In this document: in pieces, positions 28,969 through 38,809 of the stretch | How positions within the stretch are numbered: the first letter of the stretch is position 1 | How the letters are laid out: each line of letters opens with the position of its first letter | Source: Blautia faecis | GTDB taxonomy: Bacteria; Bacillota; Clostridia; Lachnospirales; Lachnospiraceae | DNA length: 64,000 nt | Direction of reading: 5' to 3' | NCBI RefSeq assembly: GCF_020554845.1 | Contig: NZ_JAJCIA010000005.1 | Coordinates: forward strand, 100,552 to 164,551 | Notes under the pieces: model-generated | The model's database searches: none | What the model was told of the DNA's origin: nothing | What the model saw: only the letters and a program-made list of their open reading frames with translations | Made by a program: the position numbers and the translations under genes

Positions 28969-29508
28969 TTATACTATAAGCTCGTTTAATTTCCTGGAAA
29001 GATCATCCAGACGGCTCTTTACTGTACCGTCCAGCTGTCTGCCCTCCAGTTCCACTTTAAGACCTGCAAGCACTGTAGGATCTGTCTTCTGGGTCAGGGT
29101 AACGGTCTTACCGCTTATCTTCTCCAGCTTGTCCTTAAGCGCTGCCATCTGCTCATCTGTCAGTGCAACCGCGCTGGTCACCACTGCAGTGGCAATGTTA
29201 TGGTCCACATTGTACCGCCGTGTAAATTCCTCACAGCATCCGGAATACTCTCCCAGGATTCCGCGCTCACACAGCAGTTTCAGAAAATTCACCAGATACC
29301 GTTCTGCTTCTGTTCCAAATGCAGTATCAAGAAGTTTTGTCCTCTCTTCCTTCGGGATTGAAGGCTCTGACAACAATTTCACATAATCGGGATTCTCCCG
29401 GAAAAGCTGCCGGATTGTCTGCATCTGCTCCAGCACAGTGTCGGTAAGCTGTTCTTCAGCAGCAAGATCATACATGCTGCTGCCATATAATCTGGCAATC
29501 TGCGTCAT
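28969..29508 (-). CDS. atpH: ATP synthase F1 delta subunit
   Basis: Peripheral stalk subunit joining F1 to b. 179 residues: N-terminal helical bundle beginning IARLYGSSMYDLAAEEQ and the C-terminal PTVLAGLKVELEGRQLDGTV block. Overlaps the atpF stop by four bases, which suggests coupled translation. Confidence 0.93.
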   Translation of the reverse strand: MTQIARLYGSSMYDLAAEEQLTDTVLEQMQTIRQLFRENPDYVKLLSEPSIPKEERTKLLDTAFGTEAERYLVNFLKLLCERGILGEYSGCCEEFTRRYNVDHNIATAVVTSAVALTDEQMAALKDKLEKISGKTVTLTQKTDPTVLAGLKVELEGRQLDGTVKSRLDDLSRKLNELIV

Positions 29509-30008
29509 GATGCCTCACCTACATTCGAAATAAACTCGTCGATCAGTTTCGCGTGATCCTCTTCTTTGATCTCACGCTCGATCACCTTGCCGGCAATCTC
29601 CATTGCCATGCCGCCGATCTCATTCTTCACCTCATTGACAGCTTTTCGTTTCTCCTGTGCAATGTCGCTCTCAGCCTTCTCTTTCATAGCACGGGCTTCC
29701 TGGGCTGCACTTTTCAGGATCTCCTCACTCTGGAGGGAAGCTGTCCTCTGTGCCTCTGTGACAATATCGCTGGCCTTTGCTTTGGCCTGCTGCATATTCT
29801 GTTCATACTCTGTCTTCATGGCAAGAGCTTCTTCCTTCGCCTTTGTAGCATCCTGGATTTCGGCATCTGCCATTGCTCTTCTCTTCTGAAGCATTTCATT
29901 GACAGGCTTAAACAAAAATCTTTTTATCAGATACATTTGAAGAAAAAGATTGCAGATCTGTGCGATAAACGTCCACGGCACAATTCCTACAAGTTCCTGT
30001 ACCTGCAT
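29505..30008 (-). CDS. atpF: ATP synthase F0 b subunit
   Basis: One N-terminal membrane helix (about residues 8-28, VPWTFIAQICNLFLQMYLI) followed by a long alanine-, lysine- and glutamate-rich coiled coil to the end. 167 residues, the standard size. An AGGAGG site lies before the ATG at 30008. Only one b gene is present, so the stalk is a homodimer. Confidence 0.95.
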   Translation of the reverse strand: MQVQELVGIVPWTFIAQICNLFLQMYLIKRFLFKPVNEMLQKRRAMADAEIQDATKAKEEALAMKTEYEQNMQQAKAKASDIVTEAQRTASLQSEEILKSAAQEARAMKEKAESDIAQEKRKAVNEVKNEIGGMAMEIAGKVIEREIKEEDHAKLIDEFISNVGEAS

Positions 30009-30151
30009 GTTCTAACCTCCTGTTGTAACTGCTACCATTTATACCGTTCCAGTATCTTACCAGTATAGAAACCAGCTGCTTTGGTGCCGTCTCTATGGAG
30101 CTTCCATAACAGCGGTCTGTGAATGGTAACGCCTGTGATACTTGTCCTTAA

Positions 30152-30445
<294 letters not shown>

Positions 30446-30552
30446 TTATTTATGATTTCTCTTGTTAAAAATTCAATTCATCCGGAAACTGCAAAATATT
30501 TTCTGCATTTTCCGATTTTCTGCCCACTTCGTGAACATCCGCCTTCTTTACG

Positions 30553-31311
30553 CTACTCTTCTGCTGCATTCGCGATATACATTACAGTCAGCATACAGAA
30601 AATAAATGCCTGCATGATTCCGGAAAACCAGTCAAAATAAACTGACATAATTGCCGGAATACCAACGTCCAGGAATGGGATCTTCGACAAAACCTCTCCC
30701 ACAATACCCGGAATCAGTCCAAACAGTTTGGAGCTTGCCAGCGCCAGCGCTGCATAGATCAAACCATTGATAACTACACCGGAAAGAATATTTCCAAAAT
30801 GACGGCATGCCATACTGATCGGTGTGGCAATCTCAGAAAGAATATTAAATGGTGTCATAATAGGGATTGGAGTTGTAAATCCCTTCATATATCCACCGAA
30901 ACCATTTGTCTTGATCTTCTGTGCCGTGATCATGGTAAATACAACAACTGCCCATGCAGCTTCTGTGGAAAGATCTGCTGTAGGGCTTCGCAGTCCTACA
31001 AGGCTGATCAGGTTGGATACCACACTGGTAGCAAAAAGCGCCGCCACAAAAGGAATCATATAGCTGAATTTCTCCCCCATATTTCCGATGACGAACTTAT
31101 TTGCTGTCTCCACCAGTAGCTCAGCCACAGCCTGTCTCCTGGATATTTTCTCCACCTTCAGATCATGTGTCAGCCAGATACAAAGTCCTGTGATCAACAG
31201 CATAACCAGCCAGCTTACAACCAGAGTCTCCGTGATCTGGAATTTCCCCAGGATGGGAATCTCGAACGGAAACGTATAGAATATCCTGCCACCGGTTATT
31301 TCGATATCCAT
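30553..31311 (-). CDS. atpB: ATP synthase F0 a subunit
   Basis: Stator membrane subunit forming the two ion half-channels. 252 residues with about six hydrophobic segments. The essential arginine lies in MACRHFGNILSGVVINGL, the equivalent of E. coli R210 helix, and the C-terminal segment ends FCMLTVMYIANAAEE. An AGGAGG site precedes the start. A short family 2 repeat separates it from atpI. Confidence 0.96.
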   Translation of the reverse strand: MDIEITGGRIFYTFPFEIPILGKFQITETLVVSWLVMLLITGLCIWLTHDLKVEKISRRQAVAELLVETANKFVIGNMGEKFSYMIPFVAALFATSVVSNLISLVGLRSPTADLSTEAAWAVVVFTMITAQKIKTNGFGGYMKGFTTPIPIMTPFNILSEIATPISMACRHFGNILSGVVINGLIYAALALASSKLFGLIPGIVGEVLSKIPFLDVGIPAIMSVYFDWFSGIMQAFIFCMLTVMYIANAAEE

Positions 31312-31340
31312 GTACTCTCACCTCCTGTCATTATAAATTT

Positions 31341-31401
31341 GTAACTGTTCCGTACCACATCTGTCACACACTTCGCGGAGCAGTACCTGCTGAATAGTTA
31401 C
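31341..31401. repeat. Family 2 repeat, short copy C (61 bases)
   Basis: Begins GTAACTGTTCCGTACC and ends TGAATAGTTAC, with CACTTCGCGGA inside. It keeps the two ends and loses the middle of the 120-145-base copies. Located inside the atp operon between atpI and atpB. Confidence 0.65.
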
Positions 31402-31419
31402 ATAAAATTGTATATATCA

Positions 31420-31845
31420 TTATGCGGCCTTCCTCCCCCCAATGATTCCAACTGTCTTGATCACAATGTTTGGAAAAAGCAATGGTAAGATTCCGGCTAC
31501 AAACTGAAAACAGGGAACCGCAATCGCCAGAACGCCCCAGATAAGCTGAAGCATCATTCTCTGACTATAGCTGGCCTTCATCTTCGCTGCAGCCTGTTTA
31601 TCGTCCTCCATGGAAACTATCTTCTGAACGGTCAGTCCCATAAGGAAAAAGTTCAGTACTGCCACCATCCCGCCAATAAATCCGGCGAGAAGCACTGTAT
31701 AATCAAACGGAATCTGCTCCGGCACTGCCAGATGTCCGATTCCAAATACAGCCCACATCAGGACTACGCATACAAATGTACCAATCGCCACCTTCTTAGT
31801 CTCTTTCCTCACTGCCGGCTGCACATCTGCAAACATTTTGCTCAT
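31420..31845 (-). CDS. ATP synthase subunit I (AtpI)-like protein
   Basis: A 141-residue membrane protein with about four hydrophobic segments (VAIGTFVCVVLMWAVF, YTVLLAGFIGGMVAVLNFF, MLQLIWGVLAIAVPCFQF, ILPLLFPNIVIKTV). Position between atpB and the AtpZ-like gene and the SQRMMLQLIW motif fit AtpI, a chaperone for c-ring assembly in related ATPases. Sequence conservation in this family is low, so the call relies mainly on context. Ribosome site AGGGAG before the ATG. Confidence 0.8.
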   Translation of the reverse strand: MSKMFADVQPAVRKETKKVAIGTFVCVVLMWAVFGIGHLAVPEQIPFDYTVLLAGFIGGMVAVLNFFLMGLTVQKIVSMEDDKQAAAKMKASYSQRMMLQLIWGVLAIAVPCFQFVAGILPLLFPNIVIKTVGIIGGRKAA

Positions 31846-31863
31846 ACAAATCTCCCTTCTGAA

Positions 31864-31933
31864 ACGTGTTTGAAAAAGGCTTTCTGCAAAATGTACGTCA
31901 CACTTTGCGGGAATGATTTCTCAAACACACTCT
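31864..31933. repeat. Repeat family 3, short copy
   Basis: ACGTGTTTGAAAAAGGCTTT at the left end and GATTTCTCAAACACACTCTA at the right end. The right end supplies the TAG stop codon (31932-31934) of the AtpZ-like gene. Confidence 0.65.
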
Positions 31934-32195
31934 AATGATGTCTGTTAAACGAAACTTTATTCTTCTTTTTCTCTTTCTTCTGATGGCCGGTTACAGACTG
32001 GTAAAGCTTATAAGCTACTGTAAAGGAACCTCCCAGTCCGAAAAAAAAGCCAGGAATAAAAATCCATTCTCCTATTCCCAGGCTGGTACTCATCCACCAG
32101 CAGATCAGCAGGCACAGAAGCAGAGGAGTGATAAAGGATAAACTAAATTGACTAAGCAAAGTCATATTCTTGATAATATCTCCCCATTTTTTCAT
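31932..32195 (-). CDS. AtpZ/AtpI-like small membrane protein, first gene of the atp operon
   Basis: An 87-residue protein with two membrane helices (FSLSFITPLLLCLLICWW and WIFIPGFFFGLGGSFTVAY) and a strongly basic tail (HQKKEKKKNK). Two-helix proteins of this kind, in front of F-type ATPase genes, are the AtpZ (often annotated as an F0F1 ATPase-associated or Ca/Mg transporter-like subunit) group, partners of AtpI. The ATG at 32195 has AGGAGG five bases before it. The stop codon is provided by the neighbouring repeat, which may have altered the C-terminus. Confidence 0.75.
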   Translation of the reverse strand: MKKWGDIIKNMTLLSQFSLSFITPLLLCLLICWWMSTSLGIGEWIFIPGFFFGLGGSFTVAYKLYQSVTGHQKKEKKKNKVSFNRHH

Positions 32196-32420
32196 AAAAG
32201 CCTCCTGTCTCAAGTCTCATTTTATAGACAGATTTTAACACAATTCAGTGTGGATAGCAACTTTTATTGTGCACATTATTTAAAAATCGACTTCCATTTT
32301 ATTGCATATCGTCAATTTTTTCACACTTCAAAAAGTAATTACATGCTAACAAATTCTTGTTATTTTGTCGTTATACAATCGTTAAACATTGACTAAAATT
32401 CAGACACGGCAGGTAGTATT

Positions 32421-32610
32421 GTCTAGAATGTGTTTGAAACAGGCTCTAGAGCGTGTTTGAAAAAGGCTTTCTGCAAGATGTACTTCACAATTTGTGGGAG
32501 ATTTGTCCGATTGAGGGCGGCGTAGCGGGCTACGTCGACTGAAAGAGGGCAAAATATACCGCAAAGTGGGGCGTGCAGATTGCGGGAATGATTTTTGAAA
32601 CACGCTCTAG
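32421..32610. repeat. Repeat family 3, long copy with extra end fragment
   Basis: The unit at 32446-32610 has perfect inverted ends, CTAGAGCGTGTTT and AAACACGCTCTAG, and a middle with GGCTTTCTGCAAGATGTAC, GCGGGCTACG and AAAATATACCGCAAAGTGGG. A separate end fragment (CTAGAATGTGTTTGAAAC) lies just before, at 32423. The TA at each outer border fits insertion at TA dinucleotides. Confidence 0.75.
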
Positions 32611-32631
32611 CTGCAATATCCTTTGATATGC

Positions 32632-32692
32632 AAAAAACCGCCTTGTATCAGCATTCCCATTCCTGGTAAATTCATGCTGTACAAAGCAGTTT
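32632..32692 (-). terminator. Intrinsic terminator of the sugar-binding lipoprotein gene
   Basis: On the minus strand AACTGCTTTGTA pairs (two G-U pairs) with TACAAGGCGGTT and is followed by TTTTGC. Confidence 0.65.
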
Positions 32693-32730
32693 CTCTTTCA
32701 TAGTTTCTTATGAACCGCTCTATCTTATTT

Positions 32731-32843
32731 TAGAGTGTATTTGTAAAATCATTCTCGCAATCTGCACGCCCCGGTTTGCAGCATATTTTGCCCAAATTCG
32801 TAGAGCGTGTTTGTGAAATCATTCCTGAAAATTATGACGTGCC
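32731..32843. repeat. Repeat family 3, degraded copy
   Basis: TAGAGTGTATTTGTAAAATC, then ATTCTCGCAATCTGCACGCC (inverted core) and a second end TAGAGCGTGTTTGTGAAATC at 32801. It fills the gap before the binding-protein gene. 32196-32859 therefore holds family 3 copies, a terminator and otherwise AT-rich sequence with no gene. Confidence 0.55.
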
Positions 32844-32859
32844 TCTTATGAAAGCTGTT

Positions 32860-33969
32860 TTAATTTGCATACAAATAAGAACTGTATGTAGGATCATCAA
32901 TGTTTGAGGAATCAATCCATGCCGGGTCGATACGCACATTCCGCTTGATTTCCACACTCTTCTTTGGTGCTGTAGTCAAAAGTGCTGTCCAGATGGTCTG
33001 ATATCCCATCGCGTAAGGCTGCTGGGAAACCACGCCGACCTCTTTACTATTCCAGATAGCCTCCTGTTGTTTCGCTGTGGCATCCACACCAACCATCACA
33101 ATGGAATCCTTTGTCTCATCCTTTTTCATGTCCAGATACAGATCGGCAATATCTGCATTATCGCAGAAAACACCGTCCAGCTGCGGATATTTGTCAAGAA
33201 CCTCCTGCATGGCAGCTGTCATATCATCTACCTGATCCTGATAAACAATCTCCACAACTTCAATATCCGGATAATTGGTGATATAATTGGTAAAACCGCT
33301 TACACGTTCCTGAATGCTCTGCGTCTTTTCCTGCGCAGAAAAGACTGCAACCTTACCCATTTTTCCGATGGCTGTGGCTAATCTATACGCAGCGATTTCG
33401 CCCACCCTGGTATTATCCGTACCACGAAATGCACGGACCATCTTGCTGTCTGTAACACCAGAGTCAAATGCCACAACCGGGATTCCATTCTCCTTGGCAG
33501 CTTCCAGCTGCGCCTGAAGGGAATCCATATCGCTGGCAGAAACACAAAGTACATCCGGATTCTCTGCAATTACCGCATCTATGGTATTTACCTGGCTCTC
33601 CACATCTTTCTCATCGCTGGCGCCTTCAAAGGTCATGGTCACCTGATCTTCTTTCTTGAAGCCATATGCCTCGTTTACATCGGCAATTGCCTGCTCCATT
33701 CCTTTCTTAACCAGTCCCCAGAACTCTCCGCTTGTACTCTTGCTTACAACTGCCACCCGGGATCCTGCCTGGAGTTCTACAGATGTATCAATTTCAGGAA
33801 TAAGAGGATCCTTTTCTTCCTGGGCTTCTTCTGTGGATTCCGTAGTCTGCCCGTCAGAAACCAGTGGCGCGATCACTTTCTCCACTTCTTCTTTCTTACA
33901 GCCTGTGAAGGTGCATAATGCAGCCAGAACAACAGCAGGTATCACTGCTACTTTTTTCATTTTATTCAC
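32860..33969 (-). CDS. Sugar-type periplasmic-binding lipoprotein (type 1)
   Basis: The 369 residues start with a lipoprotein signal and lipobox FTGC, then an acidic linker (about 45-65). The rest is a ribose/galactose-binding-like fold: RVAVVSKSTSGEFWGLVKKG, PDVLCVSASDMDSLQAQL, GIPVVAFDSG, DGVFCDNADIADLY and VMVGVDATAKQQEAI. It would capture a sugar, cyclitol or autoinducer-like ligand outside the cell. There is no permease or ATPase gene beside it, so it is an orphan receptor and may feed a transporter coded elsewhere or a sensor kinase. AGGAG precedes the ATG. Confidence 0.9.
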   Translation of the reverse strand: MNKMKKVAVIPAVVLAALCTFTGCKKEEVEKVIAPLVSDGQTTESTEEAQEEKDPLIPEIDTSVELQAGSRVAVVSKSTSGEFWGLVKKGMEQAIADVNEAYGFKKEDQVTMTFEGASDEKDVESQVNTIDAVIAENPDVLCVSASDMDSLQAQLEAAKENGIPVVAFDSGVTDSKMVRAFRGTDNTRVGEIAAYRLATAIGKMGKVAVFSAQEKTQSIQERVSGFTNYITNYPDIEVVEIVYQDQVDDMTAAMQEVLDKYPQLDGVFCDNADIADLYLDMKKDETKDSIVMVGVDATAKQQEAIWNSKEVGVVSQQPYAMGYQTIWTALLTTAPKKSVEIKRNVRIDPAWIDSSNIDDPTYSSYLYAN

Positions 33970-34101
33970 TCCTCATCTGAATGTTTAAAGTTTTTTCAAA
34001 AAAACTTTTTATAACTATTTTTCGCAGTCTTCATCTTTGTTTAATCTTGCTTTTACATTATACACAATTTCGGTTCCACGTCTATAGTTTTTATGGTTTT
34101 T

Positions 34102-34833
34102 TCACATTTGCGGGATAGAAATCCCCTTAAACTCAGTCCCTTCCGGCTTTGTCACGAATTTCATCACCTTTCCGGTTACCGGATGGAAAAAGGTAAGGCT
34201 TGCGGCGCACAGAGCCAGGCTGCCTGCCCCGATGGTCACATTCGTTCCGGCACCATATTTCCGGTCACCAGCCAAAGGCATTCCTGCATGAGCCATCTGA
34301 ACCCGGATCTGGTGATGACGGCCTGTATCCAGATGAATTCGAAGCAGCCATTTTTTCTTTCCGGAAATTGCATCCACAGCCTCACCGAGAACCTCATAGG
34401 AAAGTCTGGCCTTCTTCGCACCAGGAGTGTGCGCATTTACCACGGAAGAAGTATTGGATTTTCCATCTTTTTTCAGATAATCCTCCAGAACTTTTTCTTT
34501 TTTCCCAGCCTCGGCCTGCTTTCCATATGTTACTGCCAGATAAATTTTTTCCATCTTTCCAGCTGTAATCTGTGCACTTAACGATTTCGCGGCCTCAGGT
34601 GTCTTCCCAAATACAAGAATACCTTCTACCGGCTGATCCAGCCTGTGGATTACTGCCAGATATGGAATCCTTCTCCCACCACCGTCTTGCATTGCCAGAT
34701 AATTTTTCAGGCTGCTCTCCAGATCCATGGCACCGATTCTTGCATTCTGTACCGCAATTCCCGCTGGCTTACGGCAAACTATAATTTCTTTATCTTCGAA
34801 AAGAATGTAGTCCTCTATTTTCCCACTAAACAT
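34102..34833 (-). CDS. RluA-family RNA pseudouridine synthase
   Basis: The enzyme changes uridine to pseudouridine in rRNA or tRNA. The 243 residues have the catalytic aspartate in AVIHRLDQPVEGILVFGKT, the start block EDKEIIVCRKPAGIAVQ, LLRIHLDTGRHHQIRVQMAH and LALCAASLTFFHPVTG. No S4 domain is present, so it is the short RluA/TruC type. Target site unknown. Downstream sequence holds no clear terminator; the gap 33970-34101 is short. Confidence 0.93.
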   Translation of the reverse strand: MFSGKIEDYILFEDKEIIVCRKPAGIAVQNARIGAMDLESSLKNYLAMQDGGGRRIPYLAVIHRLDQPVEGILVFGKTPEAAKSLSAQITAGKMEKIYLAVTYGKQAEAGKKEKVLEDYLKKDGKSNTSSVVNAHTPGAKKARLSYEVLGEAVDAISGKKKWLLRIHLDTGRHHQIRVQMAHAGMPLAGDRKYGAGTNVTIGAGSLALCAASLTFFHPVTGKVMKFVTKPEGTEFKGISIPQM

Positions 34834-35001
34834 CGTCTGCTTCCCTCATAGTTTCCAATTTTCTCCGCTCATTATAGCGGATTAAAGCCTGATTTACAAG
34901 CTCACACTTTCTATTCCGGTATGCTTTATGCTGCATATCGGTTCCTGTTCACTTCGTATCCAATACATCATCCCGCTTTTTTGTCTCTCACAGCATGGAA
35001 A

Positions 35002-35045
35002 AGGACGGTCATCATTTTACTTATATTTCAAATGATGACCGTCCT
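35002..35045 (-). terminator. Terminator of the ORF-less transcription unit
   Basis: A perfect 16-base inverted repeat (AGGACGGTCATCATTT and AAATGATGACCGTCCT) followed on the minus strand by TTTTCC. It closes the region that starts at the promoter 35804-35832. Confidence 0.75.
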
Positions 35046-35243
35046 AAAATTCTTCAGTATTCAATGGTCTTTTCCTCGTTTTTCAAATTGATTTACAATT
35101 TAATATTTACGTGGTCTTTATTCAGTTGTTCTATATTCAGTTTTAAGTTTTTATTTAAAATATCTTATCTTATTTCCTGCTCATAAACGATATGATGTTT
35201 ATCATTCGGTTTATTTAGAAGTTTGATAGATTGAAATTATAAT

Positions 35244-35444
35244 TCACGTTTTATAATTTCTTCTGCAGAAATATCGGATATACTTCTCAGGCTCTGAATC
35301 ATTATCATAAACAATTTCAAACTTAATTCGGTTAAATCCAAAACCACTTACTGGTTCATATGCTCTCTTATATGTATTATACAAAAAAGTTTGAGCGGAA
35401 GTTCCTGATCTATTTCTGACTGGAATATCAATTATGATATTCTT
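35244..35444 (-). pseudogene. Short coherent frame within the ORF-less unit, possible gene relic
   Basis: Sixty-six codons without a stop read KNIIIDIPVRNRSGTSAQTF, then LYNTYKRAYEPVSGFGFNRI and KFEIVYDNDSEPEKYIRYF. It begins right after a TAG and has no start codon or ribosome site. It might be a protein fragment, which would favour the decayed-gene reading of the region, or chance in AT-rich DNA. No family recognised. Confidence 0.25.
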
Positions 35445-35803
35445 CTAATGCAAAGTTTCGATTCATATTCTAAAGGTTCAATAGGAATCTCAAGATATCC
35501 TGCTTATCTGTGATAAGGGGTTATATCCTCTGGAGAAATGTTTCTTTACACAAGTTCCAGATCTTTGTATTAGTGGTGGACAGTTATTCAATATAAGTAA
35601 TCGCTTCTATTTACCTTGGATACGTTTATAAGTATCAGCTGAATCAAGTGATACTTTATTTTCTATTTACACGGTTCTCGTATCAGGTCTTCTTGCAGGA
35701 AATGCGATTCCTGTCTCTCTTATATTGATTAGAAAGATTTTATGTTCCCATTGGAATCACTAAGCTCCTTTCTTTATAAAGTTGTTTTTCTTTTGATGAG
35801 CTT

Positions 35804-35832
35804 ATATTACCATCTCTGATCTTATTTGTCAA
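35804..35832 (-). promoter_or_regulatory. Near-consensus promoter driving the ORF-less unit
   Basis: TTGACA and TAATAT with a 17-base spacer on the minus strand, one of the best promoter matches in the window. Confidence 0.7.
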
Positions 35833-35966
35833 TACTTTTTCTTGTATTTTTTGTTTTATTTCTGTTTTATTTTGGCACTTCACGTTGTATTTCTGTGTTT
35901 TTTACTAATTATTGTAATTATTCAGAATATTTGTTTATATAACAAGAAAGACTCCTTTTTGCAAAA

Positions 35967-36135
35967 GGCTAAATGGGTGTTTAAAAAAGGCTTTCTGCAA
36001 GATATACGTCATGATTTGTGGGAGATTTTGTCCGGTTGAGGGTATCATAGCGGGCTACGACAACCGAATTCGGGAAAAATATACCGCAAAGTGGGACGTG
36101 CAGATTGCGGAAATGCTTTTTTAAACACGTTCTAG
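35967..36135. repeat. Repeat family 3, long copy
   Basis: Same order of blocks as the copy at 32446: GGCTTTCTGCAAGATATACG, ATTTGTGGGAGATTTTGTCC, AGCGGGCTACGA, AAAATATACCGCAAAGTGGG, CAGATTGCGG, with diverged ends (GGTGTTTAAA, TTTAAACACGTTCTAG). It lies between the aconitase-family gene and the ORF-less unit. The remaining parts of 34834-36271 contain no gene I can support. Confidence 0.7.
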
Positions 36136-36271
36136 CCTATGTAGAAACACATTGAGCGATATTTGCCTTTTCGTTGCAGTGTGATCATACCATGTAGAAC
36201 TTTTTATGTAACAGGGAATTCTGATAAAAAGGCAGGTCGCTCTCAAAAAGAATGACCTGCCTCATAACATT

Positions 36272-38530
36272 TTATTTTCTATTGTAGTTGATCAGACAGC
36301 CTTTCAGGATGATTTCCCGCTCATCATCTGTCAGCTCTCCAAGTGTTACGGTAAACGGAACCAGTCCGCTCTCTTTTACCACATAACCGGTAATGCTGTC
36401 GGCTTTCTCTTCCACTGCCTTGCGGATTTCCGGGAAGAACAGGTAATCACCGTTTACAAACGGAAGATCACCGGCCGGGATCAGGAATGGAAGCATTCCC
36501 CAGTTAATCAGGTTGGAACGGTAACGTTTGGTAGCGTATTCGTTGGCAATGTTTGCCCACCCGCCAAGTACTTTCTGACAGGAAGCAGCCTGCTCACGGG
36601 CAGAACCATCTCCGGGCTTCACTGCGAAAATAGTACTTCCAACGCCAAGATTGCCTTTGCCAGCTTCCGGATACTCTTTGTTCACCGCTTCCATAACCGG
36701 CTTCAGCTCTGGCAGTGCATCCAGCGGACATTCGCCGTTCTCAATGGCATGCTCTGCTTTCTGAACCTCTTTTGCCCGTCCAACATAAGCCGGATCCTTT
36801 CTGGAAAGAGTAAACTCAGCCAGTCCAAGAGGATTGGAACGGTAGGAGGAAGTCTCACCGGATGGGATCAGCTCGTCGGTAGTAGTTACCGGATCGTGAA
36901 TTTCGGAAACAACCTTCAGAACCAGATTCTCTGCAAGTGCCGGCATCTTCGGCCAGTCTTTGATGTTCGGTCCAAACTGGATCTCAACAGACGGATCAGC
37001 CACGCCTTTGCTGTCAAATACACGGTTATCGTAAATCGTTTTATCAAAGAAATATTTCTGTCCTCTGTACTCTCCTGTGAAATTCTCAGCAGAGGTAAGG
37101 AATCCCTTGTTTGCAGCTGTAGCAGCGATAGAACGGGCATCCATAAGTGCAACAGAAGAAATCTGACCATTCTGGATCTTGGAACCTTCACGGTTCGGGA
37201 AGTTTCTGGTGGTATGGCGGATACTGAAAGCATTGTTTGCCGGAGTATCTCCAGCACCGAAGCATGGACCGCAGAATGCAGTTTTCACAACAGCACCTGT
37301 CTCAAGAAGATCTGCCAGAACTCCATTCTTAGCCAGCTCCATATAAATCGGAGTACTTGCCGGATATACGCTTAAAGTAAAGGCATCTGCACCGATGCTG
37401 GTTCCGCGGAGAATATCCGCTGCAGCACAGATATTCTCAAATCCACCGCCTGCACATCCTGCAATAATTCCCTGGTCAACATAAAGCTTTCCGTCTACAA
37501 CCTTATTACGGAGAGTATAAGGAACCTTGCCGTCCAGACTTACCAGAGCTTTTTTCTCAACATCGGCAAGGATGTCATCCAGATTTGCATTCAGTTCATC
37601 AATTGTATAAGTATTGCTTGGATGGAACGGCATAGCGATCATTGGCTTGATCTCGCCAAGGTCAATCTCCACACAGCCGTCATAGTAAGCCACATCTCCC
37701 GGTTTCAGCTCTTTATAGCTCTGGGCTCTTCCATGGATCTCGTAAAACTCCTGAATCTTCTCATCTGTCTGCCAGATGGAGGAAAGGCAGGTAGTCTCAG
37801 TAGTCATAACATCGATTCCAATACGGAAATCAGCACTTAAATTAGCTACGCCAGGACCTACGAACTCCATTACTTTATTCTTCACATAACCATTTGCAAA
37901 TACTTTACCAATGATAGCAAGAGCAACGTCCTGCGGTCCTACGCCCGGACGTGGGCTTCCTTTCAGATAAATAGCAACAACTCCTGGCATATTGATATCA
38001 TATGTCTGGGAAAGAAGCTGCTTCACAAGCTCCGGTCCCCCCTCTCCCATAGCCATGGTACCAAGAGCGCCATAACGGGTATGGCTGTCTGAGCCAAGAA
38101 TCATCTTGCCGCACTCAGCAAGCATTTCGCGGGCAAACTGATGGATAACTGCCTGATGTGGCGGAACATAGACACCGCCGTATTTTTTCGCACAGGTAAG
38201 ACCAAACATATGGTCATCCTCATTAATAGTACCGCCAACTGCACAGAGGGAGTTGTGACAGTTGGTCAGAACATACGGTACCGGAAAACGCTCCAGTCCG
38301 GAAGCACGTGCAGTCTGGATAATTCCTACAAAAGTAATATCATGGGATGTCAGTTTATCAAATTTAATCTGAAGCTTGTCCATATTACCGGAAGTATTAT
38401 GGGCTTTTAAAATAGAATAGGCAATGGTATTTCTTGCTGCATCTTCTCTGGAAACAGGAAGCTGGGCTTCAGCTGCCGGAATGATTTCCTTTCCATTCTG
38501 CAGATACACGCCAGTATCATATAATTTCAT
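36272..38530 (-). CDS. Aconitase-family hydratase (YbhJ-like)
   Basis: Aconitase-family enzymes use a [4Fe-4S] cluster to hydrate or dehydrate hydroxy-acids. The 752 residues keep the overall order: [39 protein letters not shown] (substrate histidine region), a cluster cysteine in [13 protein letters not shown] and the cysteine pair in [16 protein letters not shown], then a C-terminal swivel domain with [20 protein letters not shown] (conserved S-R/S-N-L). The pattern matches the YbhJ-like hydratases better than citrate-cycle AcnA or LeuC. The natural substrate is unknown. The ATG at 38530 has GAGGAGG before it; a longer in-frame extension to 38599 lacks a ribosome site. Confidence 0.88.
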   Translation of the reverse strand: MKLYDTGVYLQNGKEIIPAAEAQLPVSREDAARNTIAYSILKAHNTSGNMDKLQIKFDKLTSHDITFVGIIQTARASGLERFPVPYVLTNCHNSLCAVGGTINEDDHMFGLTCAKKYGGVYVPPHQAVIHQFAREMLAECGKMILGSDSHTRYGALGTMAMGEGGPELVKQLLSQTYDINMPGVVAIYLKGSPRPGVGPQDVALAIIGKVFANGYVKNKVMEFVGPGVANLSADFRIGIDVMTTETTCLSSIWQTDEKIQEFYEIHGRAQSYKELKPGDVAYYDGCVEIDLGEIKPMIAMPFHPSNTYTIDELNANLDDILADVEKKALVSLDGKVPYTLRNKVVDGKLYVDQGIIAGCAGGGFENICAAADILRGTSIGADAFTLSVYPASTPIYMELAKNGVLADLLETGAVVKTAFCGPCFGAGDTPANNAFSIRHTTRNFPNREGSKIQNGQISSVALMDARSIAATAANKGFLTSAENFTGEYRGQKYFFDKTIYDNRVFDSKGVADPSVEIQFGPNIKDWPKMPALAENLVLKVVSEIHDPVTTTDELIPSGETSSYRSNPLGLAEFTLSRKDPAYVGRAKEVQKAEHAIENGECPLDALPELKPVMEAVNKEYPEAGKGNLGVGSTIFAVKPGDGSAREQAASCQKVLGGWANIANEYATKRYRSNLINWGMLPFLIPAGDLPFVNGDYLFFPEIRKAVEEKADSITGYVVKESGLVPFTVTLGELTDDEREIILKGCLINYNRK

Positions 38531-38809
38531 AATAAAGCTCCTCCTCATCTTGAGAGATTTATAAGTAACAAATATTATGCAGCTGTTCACCAGCAACATT
38601 CTGAGAGGTATTTTTTGTGAACAGCAGCAACATTATCGTTAATTATAGTAGATTTCTCCGAAAGGGTCAAGCAAAAACACTTTAGCGTGCTAAAAAGCTT
38701 TTTTTGCAAAAAATGGTCTGTAATTTTGCTCCACATTTCTGTTGCAACTTTTTCAAATCAGTGATAAGGTAGAATCTACCAACACTGAAATAATGGGAGG
38801 TGTTCTAAG

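Larger units (their letters stand above)
35002..35797 (-). ncRNA. Candidate large structured non-coding RNA (about 800 nt)
   Basis: A strong promoter lies upstream and a strong terminator at the end, but every frame is broken by many stops. The DNA is clearly AT-richer than its neighbours. Several perfect short hairpins occur along it: CAGGAA/TTCCTG at 35696-35713, AAGTATC/GATACTT at 35630-35656, CTTATC-TGT-GATAAG at 35503-35517 inside GATAT/ATATC at 35494-35527, CTGGA/TCCAG at 35530-35560, and ATAAAC/GTTTAT at 35183-35202. This suggests a folded RNA in the size range of the GOLLD and ROOL classes. I cannot assign it to either. The alternative is a decayed gene. Confidence 0.45.

Noticed and set aside
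35842..36039. 65-codon plus-strand frame rich in Phe, Leu and Ile
   Set aside because: Runs into a family 3 repeat and has no ribosome site; AT-rich sequence gives such hydrophobic frames by chance.
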